A DNA stretch of 64,000 nt from Wolfiporia cocos (GCA_029448655.1 JACCLO010000006.1:3410001-3474000), one strand, 5' to 3'; shown: positions 1 to 11,654, counted from the stretch's first letter. A program made the numbers and translations. The notes: generated from the letters alone by a model not told the origin.

Positions 1-546
1 AGCATAGCATATTTTCTGTGTGTGGCACCGTAAATGCCATGCGGATTGCACGAGATAGAGGGCTTACGTTAGAGAACCATGAGGCACTACTACACAGCAG
101 CATATGCTCCTGTAGATGGCACTGTACATGCTGTGTTGATTGCGCAAAGGCACAGTCGTTTGTCATATGTTTCTAGTTCACTGGATACTGTACTCCTATT
201 ACGACCTCAGGCAGTGACCACTGCCTTTTCTTGTGAGTGCGGTATTTTTAATGTTTATTGCAATGTAGCCCTCGTCACTATGACACTCTGGAAAGAAAGG
301 TGAACGGGTGTGACACAAGTCCTAGTCTCAGTTTCCTGGTCAGTTGTCATTGCCTAATCGGGACAGGGCTTTTTGAGTATTGTGCAAATGACTGTGCCTT
401 TGCGCAATCAACACAGCATGTACAGTGCCATCTACAGGAGCATATGCTGCTGTGTAGTAGTGCCTCATGGTTCTCTAACGTAAGCCCTCTATCTCGTGCA
501 ATCCGCATGGCATTTACGGTGCCACACACAGAAAATATGCTATGCT
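1..546. repeat. Inverted-repeat element (arms 1-163 and 384-546)
   Basis: Positions 1-163 reappear as their reverse complement at about 384-546; the outermost bases agcatagcat / atgctatgct match exactly. A spacer of about 220 bp lies between the arms. A direct, more diverged copy of about 1-268 is present at 32,264-32,520, so this is a dispersed repeat family. No coding capacity is visible. The left end is cut by the window border, so the target site cannot be read. Confidence 0.8.
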
Positions 547-1062
547 AGAACCTAGAGCAGTGTCTCAGTGTTCTAGAAGGCAAGCTCTCCATCTTATACA
601 ACATATCTACAATTCCGCTCACCAAAAGATATGCTGTGCCACAGCAGCGCCTCAGGGTTCTCGAATGTAAGTTTTCTACCTCGCACAATCCGCATGTCAT
701 TTAAAGTGCCACCCAGAATGAAATTTGCTGTGAAAATGCAGTGCTTCAAGGTTCCTGAGCATGAGGTTTCTGCATTTTACAACCTGCATCGCATCCACAC
801 TACCGCTCACCGAAAGATATGCTGTGCCAGAGCAGTGCCGCAAGGCCCTCGGACTTGCCTAATTCTGCAGGAGGGCAGACTGCTATTTAAACCCTGGTGC
901 GTTACCCTCCAGCGCCTTCATTACCTGTACTTTGCTTGTCTTCCTGCCTTCCCCCCAGAGTCGCCCTTTTCCTTTAAATACTCAATGCACGCCGAGATGC
1001 TGCCCAATCCTCGACACACCTCTTCTGCTATACCGTATCTCTCACCGCACAACTCTGAACCC
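547..1062. other. Intergenic; degenerate copies of the preceding repeat
   Basis: From about 600 to 850 the motif atatgctgtgccacagcag and its neighbours recur two to three times in the orientation of the right arm, with many substitutions. It reads as decayed tandem copies of the 1-546 repeat. No gene is seen here. Confidence 0.5.
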
Positions 1063-1722
1063 AATGGTAGAGAGCAATATAGCATCTGTGATCGTCCAAT
1101 ATCTCCGGCTGGCCACATCTGCGTCTTTTTCAACTCCTGCTGCTCCAGTGTTCAATGTTGCACTTCAGGCTGCCAAGCACGCAGAAGTAAGTGCAGTGAC
1201 AGGTGTATACACACCTGTCCGCTTATGTGTTCTACTCGCATTACACGCCAGGCAGTGCACAACAATAGAGAACGCATAATCTTGCTCATTCTGCAAGTCC
1301 AGGATTTAATGTATCCCGTTCGCCGTGCCCTTGTTGCGTCCCCCAGCAGCATGGATGGAGCCTTCGCAGCCGATCTAATGATTTTTGAGGCGCGACTTGA
1401 AAATGTCCACCGTCAGCTGAGCGAGTACCTTGTTCGAATGAACAGCTTCCAAGGATGGCTGGCCTGCGGAGTGATGTCTACAAGACTCAATTTCTACCAA
1501 GAAACCGTTGATTCTGCTTATCGCTGCTTCATGGTGGGTTTCACTTTTTATATGAAGGCATTGTTAGTGAAAAAGCTACAGATGGCTAGCCTCAATAATG
1601 TCCAGCAGCATCAGAATGGTCAGATTTCAAGAATAGTAAATGTCATATCGGTGTGTAATGGCACGGTTTCTGTTCATCTTGCTCTAATTTATGACATCCG
1701 AAACACACTTTCATATAGATAA
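1063..1722 (+). pseudogene. Fragment resembling the helical N-terminal domain of fungal STAND/MLKL-like proteins
   Basis: A start at 1063 opens a reading frame to 1186. A GTAAGT donor at 1187 and a CAG acceptor ending at 1251 join it in phase 0 to a second frame (1252 to about 1722). The joined product is predicted to be helical, with charged heptad-like stretches such as EARLENVHRQLSEYL. It is reminiscent of the coiled-coil domain at the N-terminus of basidiomycete NLR-like and MLKL-like proteins. No nucleotide-binding or kinase domain follows; the frame ends and a retroelement begins at 2180. I infer a truncated remnant. The family assignment is tentative and rests on pattern memory only. 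Confidence 0.35.
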
Positions 1723-2179
1723 GACAGTTGCTTTTTTCAATAGCAATAGTCCTCGCGATCAAAGTCATGCTATGTACGTAGAAGCATGCAGCCGAATTAT
1801 CTTTGGTGTCGCCGAAGTGTGGGTACTGTGAAGTGGATGGACTATGCGAATGCTTCCCCACCCCGTGCATTTTCATACTACGGCTCCCACGTCAGAGACC
1901 TGCGTTTGCTTGTTGCTCCTAATCCTTTAATCTGCCTTGGCGCATGCTAATAGATAGCATGAGCAGCACTTATGTCCTGGGTTTCAGCGGATCGCAACGA
2001 ATAGTTCCTCTTATTGCGGCAGCTGCTTGTCGAGATCAACATGGCTAACCATGATTGGGATCACTTCCGGACAAACAGCCGCCCGTAACCCGTACCACCT
2101 ACATTGCATTTGATTCTAAGAGTACTCCAAGTTGCCTAGGATACTCGTGTCTGTATACATAAATGCAGCGCACGTGGTA
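1723..2179. other. Non-coding stretch before the Ngaro element
   Basis: No convincing reading frame, RNA gene or repeat copy is recognised. It may hold the decayed downstream part of the fragment at 1063-1722. Confidence 0.4.
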
Positions 2180-2317
2180 GTGCAGTTCGCGCCTTGCACG
2201 AGGTACGAGCGCTAGGCCGAACATTTGCTTACTAAGCGAGTGGGGAGGAACGAGAGACGCGTAAGCGCATTCGCTTTCGAAGGCCCTCGTAGCTCACTGC
2301 AAAAACCAGTTTTCTGA
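2180..2317 (+). repeat. Split direct repeat A1
   Basis: Starts gtgcagttcgcgccttgcac and ends aaaaaccagttttctga. Matches A2 (7417-7566) except for a 12-bp block present only in A2. Confidence 0.92.
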
Positions 2318-2380
2318 ATTTTCCGGCCGCATACAACGATCCACAGCTTCGTACAATACACCTGAGACCCTCTCCTGAAG

Positions 2381-3763
2381 ATGACCGACGGCAATTACCC
2401 ACCCGGGGCTGGAGAAAAAGACACCAACCAATTGATAAACGATTTTTCCACTCCCAACCCGCCGCCAGGCGACAACGACGCCACGCCCACCACCGCCATC
2501 ATCGCCGACATCAACGAACATCGCATGGCTAACAATCGATCCCGCGCAACCCGGCACGCGGCGGGAGAAGGGGATGTATCTGACGATGAGTCGCTAATGG
2601 AGATCGGAGATGCGAGCGCCCCCCTAAGCGACATCGCTAACGTACAGATCTCCCCCCCAGCGCCGGCAACAGATCCTCGCCTGGACGCCGTCATTCGTGT
2701 GGGACAGGTGGCCTCGGCCCTCTCGCCCCAGTCCCGACTGGCATACCTGCAAACCGTTAACCAAATGTACGGTTCCGACACCAACCAATCGAACCCGGCA
2801 TCTTCTTCCGATCCCAAGCGTACCGCCGACGAGCGCCCGCTAACGTTGGCCAGCGAAGCCCAAGACGACTTATTCAGCGAGAAGGGCTTCGAAATTCCGC
2901 GCGCCTTTTCCGAGCTGGCGCGCAACCGCATCCATATCCCGCTAACGATTACGACTTCCGAGGCCATCCGTACGATGCACTGTAACCCCGGCTCTGTTAA
3001 AGTCAAGCGTCTGCAGAACTGGGAGGGCGTTAAGCGGGACGTGCTGGATCTGTCGTGCTGGCCTGCGGAAGAGACCCTGCCCGCGAGCGATTTTACTGAG
3101 GCTTGGCGGAACATGCTGAAGGTCTACAAGAGAATCGCTGAACCGGCAGTCGTGAAGCGCTTCCAGGACCACTTTGAGTTCCTCACGAGCACCCCTGACT
3201 TCTCGCGCAACTACCGTGCAATCTTGCGTTTTGACATCGAGGTTCGACGCGCATACATGAACAAGCCGACCGCCTTCAGCACCTCGTCAGTCGAATACCG
3301 GAACCGTTTCCACGAAATTCGCCTACAGGTGTTGGAGGAAAAAGCCGAAAGCAGTATCCGCGATCCCCCACCTCGATACCACCCCTACAGCGACTCTCGC
3401 GGTCCCGGCGAACGGAGGCCCTTTCCGGAAGGCAGCCGGCCTCTACCCTCCGGACCGTTCTGCCTTATCTGCGGGAGGGGTGGTCACGTCGCGGCGAAGT
3501 GCTCAGCAACTACGCTCGAAAATGGCCAACCAGTCCGGTGCACATGGCACCAGAAACGACTCGTTACCGACCGCACGAGACAGGAGTTATGTATCATCTG
3601 GAACCTCCGCGGCCGATGCCACGCGCGCCGGTGCCCTGATGGGGAGCCACACCAGTGCTCGCTCTGTGGATCCTCTGATCACCCAGCCGCAGAATGCTCA
3701 GCCCTCGCTAACTCGTCAAAACCTCCCTATCCGCGAGCTCGTGGTAACGCCTTACGACACTGA
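2381..3763 (+). CDS. Gag-like protein of the Ngaro element
   Basis: 460 codons starting shortly after A1. The N-terminal third is rich in Asp, Ala and Pro and looks disordered. The middle is a helical region that could serve as capsid. The C-terminus has two CCHC zinc knuckles, CLICGRGGHVAAKC and CSLCGSSDHPAAEC, which in retroelement Gag proteins bind RNA. The last 284 bases overlap the start of the RT frame (3480), which is in another phase. Pol could therefore be made by frameshifting or by reinitiation; which one cannot be told from sequence. Role inferred: packaging of element RNA. Confidence 0.85.
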   Translation: MTDGNYPPGAGEKDTNQLINDFSTPNPPPGDNDATPTTAIIADINEHRMANNRSRATRHAAGEGDVSDDESLMEIGDASAPLSDIANVQISPPAPATDPRLDAVIRVGQVASALSPQSRLAYLQTVNQMYGSDTNQSNPASSSDPKRTADERPLTLASEAQDDLFSEKGFEIPRAFSELARNRIHIPLTITTSEAIRTMHCNPGSVKVKRLQNWEGVKRDVLDLSCWPAEETLPASDFTEAWRNMLKVYKRIAEPAVVKRFQDHFEFLTSTPDFSRNYRAILRFDIEVRRAYMNKPTAFSTSSVEYRNRFHEIRLQVLEEKAESSIRDPPPRYHPYSDSRGPGERRPFPEGSRPLPSGPFCLICGRGGHVAAKCSATTLENGQPVRCTWHQKRLVTDRTRQELCIIWNLRGRCHARRCPDGEPHQCSLCGSSDHPAAECSALANSSKPPYPRARGNALRH

Positions 3764-5606
3764 CGGGTTCGAGACCCTGCTGCGAAAACATGGCCTCCTA
3801 AACCAATATCCTAATTTACCCCATCGTATTCGCTTCGGTTTCCCAATCGGCAATTTTGGTCCTATACTCTACACTTTCACACCTGACAACCACCAGTCTG
3901 CCATCTCCCATCCTGACGTTATTGATGCTTATGTTGCCGAAGAACTGCGTCTTGGTCGCTTCACTGGCCCGCTCTCCAAATGGGCAGTCGAAGCTGTTTT
4001 GGAAGGCCCTTTCAGGTCCTCGCCACTATCTGTGGTCGAGAAGGCGGGTTCCCCTGGGAAGTTCCGCGTGGTTCGGAACTTATCCTTCAAGGACGAAATG
4101 GGGATATCAGTAAACGATCAAATCGACTCCGATGATTTTCAGACACGTTGGGGCACGGCTGCCATTTTCGCCGAGTTGGTGAGTTGAAGATTTCCCCGCC
4201 AGGCTCCCCGTTCTGGGACGCATTTGTGTACTGGCCGTGTTGCCGCCAGGTGTGACGATGGAGCGTTTTTCTCTACGTCCGTAGGAGCGTATCACTCCGC
4301 ACCTGTGTTCTCTTGCCGGGAGCGTCTCCCTCTCCGCTGGGGCGTGTTTTCCCCATCCGAACCGTTGCTGTTCTTGTGATGCAACGTATTGCTCACACGC
4401 ACCTTTGTGAAGGTTGCGACCGCCCCAGCAGGCTCGCAAGCCGCCACGCTTGATATCGAGGCCGCATTCCGGGCTTCTCCTGTATGCCCCGCGCATAAGC
4501 GTTATATTGTGGTCAAACATAACGACTGCTTCTATGTCGATCACTGTTTACCGTTCGGCATATCTTCCGCGACAGGCGTTCAAGGAGAGCCAGCAGACGC
4601 TATCATTGACATTTTGAATGCGGAGGGCATTGGGCCCGCCACCAAATGGGTCGATGATTTCTGCGTGATGCGCTTACCTGTGGCGGGCGATGGTACGATC
4701 ATACCCTTTTCTTATGCGTATGACCTTAACTCTATATTTGCTGTTACCAAACCTCTGAATATCCCTTGGCATACCGGAGACAAGCTTACAGACTTCGCCT
4801 TCCTCGTTACCTATGTCGGTTTTTCATGGGATCTCGCTTCCCGGACTGTAACATTGCCCGAGAAAAAGCGTGCTAAATATTCCCTGAAATTGCAGACCTT
4901 TCTCGCGGATGCTGAATCACGCGGTGTTACACACCGCGAGGCGATGAGCATCAATGGCACCTTGTCCCACATAACCTTCGTCTACCCCGACGGCAGAGCA
5001 TACTTACCAGGCCTCTGTGCCTTTATTGCCTCCTTCCAGAATCCCTTCGCACGCTGGCACCCTCCACGATCCGTTTTGACCGATTTGCGATGGTGGCAAC
5101 AACTTCTCAATACCCCTGGCCCCCCTCGCTCGCTGGTGCCCCGTGGTGCAGCTAGGGACATTGGGATCTGGGTCGATGCGTCTACTCACTGGGGAGTGGG
5201 TGTCATCGTCCATAACGCATGGGCGGCATGGCGATGGAAACCAGGTTGGCGGTCTGATAGTCGCGACATAGGCTGGGCTGAGATGATAGCCCTTGAACTC
5301 GCAACCCGCTTTATCGAAGCACTGAATTATTCAAATGCAGCAATCCTGATCCGGGGTGATAACATGGGTGTCATCGATGCTTACAAGAAGGGTCGAGGCC
5401 GCAATTACCAGGTTAACTTGTCACTCCGACGCACCAACATCATAGCAGCTGCACTCAACGTCGCTATTATCCCTGTATATGTAAACACTAAGGACAACCT
5501 TGCAGATCCAGTGTCTCGCGGCAAACCAGATCCATCGATGCTCCCCCTCAGCCACTTAATTGAGCTCCCTGCCGAGCTCATGCCATTTTTGCTTGATGCC
5601 TATTAA
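3480..5606 (+). CDS. Reverse transcriptase / RNase H of the Ngaro element (one intron)
   Basis: Two same-phase ORFs (3480-4187 and 4389-5606) are joined by an apparent intron of 234 bp, from GTGAGT at 4179 to AG at 4412. The intron holds in-frame stops. The join restores the RT core: conserved FPIGNFGP and VEKAGSPGKFRVVRNLS stretches before it, TLDIEAAFR and the polymerase motif WVDDF after it. From about 5150 an RNase H fold follows, with acidic residues in WVDAS, WAEM and RGDNMG and a terminal DNLADPVSRG. DIRS/Ngaro elements encode RT and RNase H in this order. The true start codon is uncertain because the frame overlaps gag. Confidence 0.88.
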
Positions 5607-6953
5607 CGACCGTTCGCCTTCAGCGCTAGCACGTGCCAGCGCGAAGAGTCGGTGTGCGAGGAAATCCTCTGTGTCTGCCTCTCAGTCGATGCCCTCCCAG
5701 CCGCGAACCCCGTCTCTTCAAACTAAAAAGGCAAGATCAGCAAAACAAGGCTGCGCGATAAGACCTTCCCTTCTCCGCCCGCATGTTCTCGCATCTCGTC
5801 GTATTCTGTCCTGGTCAACGCCTTTCTCCCTGAATTTCAAATCCCAGCTTTCCTCTCAGATCTCGTCTGAAGCCGCAACCAAACTTCTCGATGTCCTCCT
5901 GTCCGCAATTGAAGAGAAAACGCGTTCAAACTATGGGGCTGGCCTCCTACGCTTCAACCAGTTCTGCGATGATCTGAACATCCCTGAAACAACGCGAATG
6001 CCCGCTTCTGACCATTTACTAGCAGCGTTTGTTGCCCACTGGAGCGGTCAGACAGCACGAACCACTGTAGATAACTGGCTGGCCGGTATCCGTTTTTGGC
6101 ATACCTTCAATGGTGCTCCTTGGAATGGAAATGACATGCTACGAGTCGCATGCAAGTCGATCTCCAAATCCGTGCCTGAATCATCTCGCCGGCCACGGCG
6201 TCCACCTGTGACCTTAGAGCATATGCACGCACTGCGTTCGGGTCTAAACCTAACCAACGCATTCGATGCGGCAGTGTATGCATGCGCTTGTCTCGCCTTC
6301 TGGTGCATTTGCAGGTACGTCGACCGCCTCACATTATTCGACCTTTTGTGTAGGGTGTACTTATCTGCAAAAGGCTTGGTGAGGTCGTCATCCCAAGTGC
6401 GGGCTCCTTTGACAAGTCACGCCATGTCACACGTTCCATGCGAGCCCACTTCCATACCTTGCCCGGCAATGTGCGCTATGCAGTATTGCACATCCCATGG
6501 ACCAAGACTACACATACTTCCGGTGCGGACGTCATCATCTCTGACATAGACGATGTTACGAGCCCCATACCGGCGCTGCGTCATCACCTGTCCGCTAATG
6601 CTAAGGTCCCCGATAACGCCCCTTTCTTTGCGTTCGAGACCGCTGATGGCGCATGGGCGCCTTTAACACGTCCGTGGTTTTTACAGCGCTGCAACGAGGT
6701 ATGGGAGGCGGCCGGTCTGCAATCGGTTACAGGTCACTCCTTTAGGATCGGCGGCACCACAGAGCTTCTTCTCCGCGGTACACCCCCGGACGTGGTCGCT
6801 GTGCAAGGTCGCTGGAAGTCCGCTGCTTTCCTCGAGTACTGGCGTCGTGTTGAGCAGGTGCTTCCTCTGTTTATTACGAATTCGTTTCATCAGTCGCGTT
6901 CCGACATGGTCCTTCGCTCTATAACTTTATTCAAGAAGAAGTATGGCCCCTAA
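5560..6953 (+). CDS. Tyrosine recombinase (integrase) of the Ngaro element, one intron
   Basis: Two exons, 5560-6314 and 6374-6953, joined over a 59-bp GTACGT...AG intron. The N-terminal part has the SAM-like core-binding region (KTRSNYGAGLLRFNQFC through WLAGIRFWH). The splice reconstructs CRLGEVVIP, which places the catalytic box-I arginine at the junction. The C-terminal part has the box-II HSFRIGG (HxxR) and the nucleophile tyrosine in LEYWRR. The frame starts inside the last 47 bases of the RT gene, so the start codon is not certain. Function: integrates the circular cDNA by site-specific recombination. Confidence 0.88.
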
Positions 6954-7070
6954 CTAGTGTATAGTTACTCCCTGTACATCCGGATACTCCTCGCTGTAGA
7001 ATGTACGCTGTCGTAATTACACGGTCGGCCCGGGTTGGGGTAGTCGTGGTGGCACGCCTGTTGTGGGCCG

Positions 7071-7416
7071 GGTGGTGTAGTCGTGCCACCGCCTCGTTTC
7101 GGCCTCTACACCGCCAACCAACGCTCGAGAAGTTCGGTCCTTTGTGGCTCAGCTCGGTCGTCTCCCTCGCGCGCGAAGCGCTCGAAAATCCGTCGCATCA
7201 TCGCATTCCCAGCGCTTCCAAACACGGATTTTCGGCCTTCGCACACCTTCAAAATTCCGAGTTTTTCGTAGCCTTAGCACCTTCGGAATTTTGCCCAATT
7301 CCGACCGAACTCTCTCACCCCAACCCATCCTTCCTAGTTCAAACGTCACTCATTAAACTGAGATATACTCGTCACTGTACACTATCCTCGTAGATCCCCA
7401 CTCGCACTTAGGAAGC
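7071..7416 (+). repeat. Split direct repeat B1
   Basis: 346 bp, identical by eye to B2 (7595-7940); abuts A2 directly. Short ORFs inside B1 and B2 are the same sequence read twice and are not genes. Confidence 0.93.
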
Positions 7417-7566
7417 GTGCAGTTCGCGCCTTGCACGAGGTACGAGCGCTAGGCCGAACATTTGCTTACTAAGCGAGTGGGGAGGAACGAGAGACGCGTA
7501 AGCGCATTCGCGCAGCACCTCCCTTTCGAAGGCCCTCGTAGCTCACTGCAAAAACCAGTTTTCTGA
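7417..7566 (+). repeat. Split direct repeat A2
   Basis: Second copy of A1 (2180-2317), 150 bp, with a 12-bp block missing from A1. Confidence 0.92.
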
Positions 7567-7594
7567 CCCACCCAGCCACTCCCCAGTGTTGGAT

Positions 7595-7940
7595 GGTGGT
7601 GTAGTCGTGCCACCGCCTCGTTTCGGCCTCTACACCGCCAACCAACGCTCGAGAAGTTCGGTCCTTTGTGGCTCAGCTCGGTCGTCTCCCTCGCGCGCGA
7701 AGCGCTCGAAAATCCGTCGCATCATCGCATTCCCAGCGCTTCCAAACACGGATTTTCGGCCTTCGCACACCTTCAAAATTCCGAGTTTTTCGTAGCCTTA
7801 GCACCTTCGGAATTTTGCCCAATTCCGACCGAACTCTCTCACCCCAACCCATCCTTCCTAGTTCAAACGTCACTCATTAAACTGAGATATACTCGTCACT
7901 GTACACTATCCTCGTAGATCCCCACTCGCACTTAGGAAGC
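7595..7940 (+). repeat. Split direct repeat B2
   Basis: Second copy of B1; its end at 7940 (...cttaggaagc) marks the right end of the Ngaro element. Confidence 0.93.
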
Positions 7941-8579
7941 TCAGCAAAAGGCGAGATAGTAGATAAGCGTAGATAAAGTGACGTCAGACTGGTATACGTT
8001 ATCAGACCGGTTTACGCCGATAAAATATGTTTTGTATTTTGACCTCTGGGAAAATACCAAGGCATCCGGTAAACTGTTGCAAAGTCGCGGGTGGCATCTG
8101 GTGAATACTGGGAAACTCACAAAGGCATCTGGTGGATTGTTTCACAGTTGCAGAGGCATCTGGTGAAAGAGCCACCAGTTGCCAGGCCTGCTGATCTACT
8201 ATGGGGCAGACAGTATTCACTCAGACATTATATTGGGATAAATTGCCCAGACTGGTGATATATCCGGGCACTCGAGGTACGTCAGAATTTATTTATTGCG
8301 TGCGCTTACATAACATGAGTACTACAATGGCATAAAAACTTGGGGAATGGAACCAGGGCGGCACCAGCGCACGTCAGGGAGCCAGTACCGCTCACACCGC
8401 CAACCTTGTTCCTGAGCCATATGCCATTGCAGTTGCCTTGAAGCACACCGTGCCCATCCCCACAAGCATGACACCCCAGTCCTCATGGCCCCACTTGCCC
8501 TGGGCCACCCACTCATTGCAGCCATCTCTGCCCATGGGGAGCCAGCACTGCACGTGATTGAAAGTGCACACACGTCAGG
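7941..8579. other. Non-coding repeat-like stretch
   Basis: The word ggcatctggtg (or ggcatccggt) recurs four times between 8067 and 8165 with loose spacing, a weak tandem pattern. No gene is recognised. Confidence 0.4.
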
Positions 8580-8728
8580 CGCGATCTCGTCACCACGGCA
8601 GGGAACGACCTAAAAAGAGAAGGTGGCGGAGTGAGCCCAAACTGGAAGGTGGTGCAATACACACCTGGTTACGGAAAAGGGGTGCGTAGGGTCTATAGTC
8701 AAGGAACGAAAATGTACATACCTTATTG
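8580..8728 (-). repeat. Inverted copy of an approximately 148-bp repeat with intron-like ends
   Basis: Its reverse complement matches 11,655-11,803 with scattered differences. Read on the minus strand, the core runs from GGTATGTACATTTTCG to CTTTTTAG, which resembles an intron with its flanking exon edges. Its origin is not recognised. Confidence 0.65.
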
Positions 8729-11654
8729 TAATAAGCCTCGCGATATGTGCGCGTGTAAGTGCTCAAGAAGGCCGATGTGCACAGGGACGATGGAGGGGTC
8801 TTCCTTGGAGGGATAGCTGATGTTCTGTGGGTCTCGCAGCGGGGTCTCAGGATCAACCAGGTGGTCCTCGCGTGTGACACAGATATATGCTCATACCGTA
8901 TAACCTGTGTACCGCTGTCCTAGTGGCCCTCATCCTAACGCGTAAGTCCTTTGGGGGTATCCCCACACCGCAGTGACGAGGCGCAGACGAGCAAGTCTAA
9001 GAGGTGGCTAAGCCAGCAGGCGCACACAGGGGTAGAGGTGGTATACAGGGGGACAAGCCCCAACGTCGAGAATAACAAGCATGGGGCTGTAAGGCCCCAG
9101 CGCAGTAGACTATATACATGTAGAGACACAGAGGCGCGCGGTACTACCTACCCTACAGTAAGAGTCCGTGCGCAGTCTACATCATGTGCTACAGTACGTA
9201 AGCAAGAGGCGACCTATACACGTGAGTAGTTACGCTGCTATGGGGGCGCCTTACCACTATACTACGGCCAAAGAGAGGTCACATGATACAAACACTAGGG
9301 TACGGGGGTTCGACCCCATGCCACGGTAAAAACCGTGACAGCGTGCTGCGAATGCGATCCACTCGCAGTCAAGCGGCAACACAGACACGCCGGCGTCAAG
9401 GAGCCCGAGGCGCCGCACATCATCACGAGCAGGCGCAAGCATACATCGGGTAGGACGGAGGGCGCCTTACATGCAGGCGGAAGCACGCCCAACAATGTCA
9501 GCGGTAGTCAGCAAGAAGCCGAAAAAAAGATGAACGTACGCACCAGCACGGCACCGGACAGCAAATACGCATACAGAGAGCCGGTACGGTAGGGCAAAGG
9601 TTTTATTGTCCATTCATACTCTGCATGGCTTGTTAGCAAAAAAAATCGAAGACCGAACGCACGCACCGGCACGGACCAGGGCGACGAATGTGCATACAGG
9701 GAGTGGTTTCAAAAGTAGTATGTCACAAGCCGATTTTCTCCAACTAGCTTGCGACTAGGAACAACCCTTATCTTATCTAAGCGCCCGCCTATGCATCACG
9801 TGCAAGGACCCCGAACACCCCACACGTGCTTACACAGACCCCGGACACCCTTGATGTGGCTCTACACCTACGATAGGGTTTACCATACTCTAAACGGTCC
9901 ATCAGCTTACGTAATACTGTATAGTAGCCAAACATGTACAAACAGCCTACGAGCATATATACCAGCCAGACGAGCAGGGAGCACCCCAGACTTGTCTTGG
10001 CCTTTGTTGCCTTGAGTAGCCTCAGACTAGGAATACGCTTTCACGTGAGTAATATTCCCCTGAGTAGTTGCTTGAGATAGCGCTTGTGTCATAGTATTAT
10101 GCATCGTTTATGCTGTGCATGGCCGATTAGTAAAATGTCGAAGGACCGTTGTGGTGAAGGGAAGAGAGCGACAAAAAAGATTCACCTAGACGGATAACTT
10201 ATATACCGTGCAACAACGCTGTCAAACCTAGTACACCTAGTATCGCAGATGGACTACTCGATATAGTGAAGCTGCATCCCAGTGATGTCATTACATGGAA
10301 CGAGCGCTTCGAGTGCATGTGACCATAAGCCATCTGCACAACCACTCTTGCAACATATGTCAGCCTGACTACTAAACGACAATTCTATACCAGTCGGATA
10401 ATTAGTTTCCCAGTCTGGTAGTTAGTTTCCCAGTCATGCATTGAGTTTGACTGACACTTATAAAATGCCTTCAGAGCGGCGATTGAATGCCACTCTGCTG
10501 TCGATCTTTTCAGTGCTTATCTACAGAGATAAGATTCCTCTTCGATTGGCAAGTGCCTCCAGCACTGATACCCAGTGAAAATCTGATGTATTAAAAAATA
10601 TCCAAATGAATCCTCATATAACTAAATGTATCCACAAAAGTTCAATATATCAAAATGTATACAGCACAATCGAAATGTACCCAGCAGCTCATGTGACCTG
10701 GTGAGCAGATTGACATGTGCCAATGAGCGACAGATCTTACCATAAGGCCTTTGCGCAACGTGTTAGCGTTGCACACGCGTAAGGTAGTTACATGTAAAGG
10801 ATCCCCACGTAGATTGCTTCGGATCCATGCACTTATGTCGTTACACTTTCATACTGCCGTACTACTGTATGCGCATCCCTCCATACCCCTACCAAGATAA
10901 TCACAACTCACAATGCTTCGAGCCTTCGTATATAAAATTGATAACAAAGGAACAAGGTATATTTTTGTGGCTGCAATCAACAGTTCCCAAAGAGAGATCT
11001 GCATTTTGTGACCAAAGGTACCTACTGCAGCCATGCCAAGTTTTGAGCTCACTTGCTTGGGCAACAGAGCCATTGCATGCATGTTGAGTTTTTCATTTCT
11101 TGTGTAAGAATACAGCGAATGCGTCTATGCCGATAACGCGGTTCCCGTCCGAGTCCTTGTCTTCCTATGGCATTGTGGCATTGTAGCCACATCCCTTTAT
11201 GGCAATGCTTTTACTCTTACTCTTACCTAGCGTCACTACGTCGTCTTCCATTAATGGCTTCGTTTTAGGTTCCTTCACCTACTCTGTCGTCCCTTGAACT
11301 TTATCTCTCTCGCTACACATAAGCAGGCTTGTGGCGTGGTGCAATCTTGTCTTCTCCCTGTGTTTTTCTCATACAGTCTCTGGGTCCTGGCGGGGCAACA
11401 CCATCCTCCAGCTTCGACAGGAGCCAAATGACCACATGTGAGTAGACGTCCACCCGTGAGTATTCGAGTCATTATTTTTTTATTTAATTTTGTCTTGTCT
11501 ACCTACATTCAGTCAGTACATGACCATTCCCATTGCGAGATGTAACTGCCGCAGCGAACAGACTGGTACGTGTTGAAGTTCAGGCAGCACCTATTTCAGC
11601 TATTAATACTGCCTGGCATTCCTCTAGTTCGAATGTAATGGAATCTCAGCAAAT
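8729..11654. other. Repeat-rich non-coding region
   Basis: No gene is supported. Features seen: an imperfect direct repeat of about 55 bp with a period near 125 bp (about 9,530 and 9,655); a TATA-plus-leader segment around 9,955-10,015 with cagacttgtcttggcct, which also occurs in the large LTR at about 16,258, so this is probably an LTR fragment of that family; and AT-rich stretches with many TACAT words around 10,580-10,690. Confidence 0.5.

Larger units (their letters stand above)
2180..7940 (+). mobile_element. Ngaro-type tyrosine-recombinase retrotransposon
   Basis: The layout is A1 (2180-2317), ORFs, B1 (7071-7416), A2 (7417-7566), B2 (7595-7940). These split direct repeats are the hallmark of Ngaro elements. 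B1 and B2 look identical over 346 bp; A1 lacks 12 bp present in A2. Inside are a Gag-like protein with two zinc knuckles, a reverse transcriptase/RNase H, and a tyrosine recombinase with the catalytic HxxR and Tyr motifs. Such elements integrate by recombinase rather than by a DDE integrase, and typically leave no target-site duplication; none is visible. Intact ORFs and identical B repeats suggest a recent insertion. Both pol genes appear to carry spliceosomal introns. Confidence 0.93.

Noticed and set aside
631..1722. 363-codon ORF read as one gene
   Set aside because: Its first half is decayed repeat sequence and an intron; only the part after 1252 plus the other-frame exon at 1063-1186 looks coding.
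7083..7917. Repeated ORFs of 60-130 codons
   Set aside because: They fall in the B1 and B2 repeats of the Ngaro element, occur twice by duplication and resemble no protein.
9301..9335. tRNA-like T-arm (gggggttcgacccc)
   Set aside because: No A box, D arm or acceptor pairing could be found within tRNA distance on either strand.
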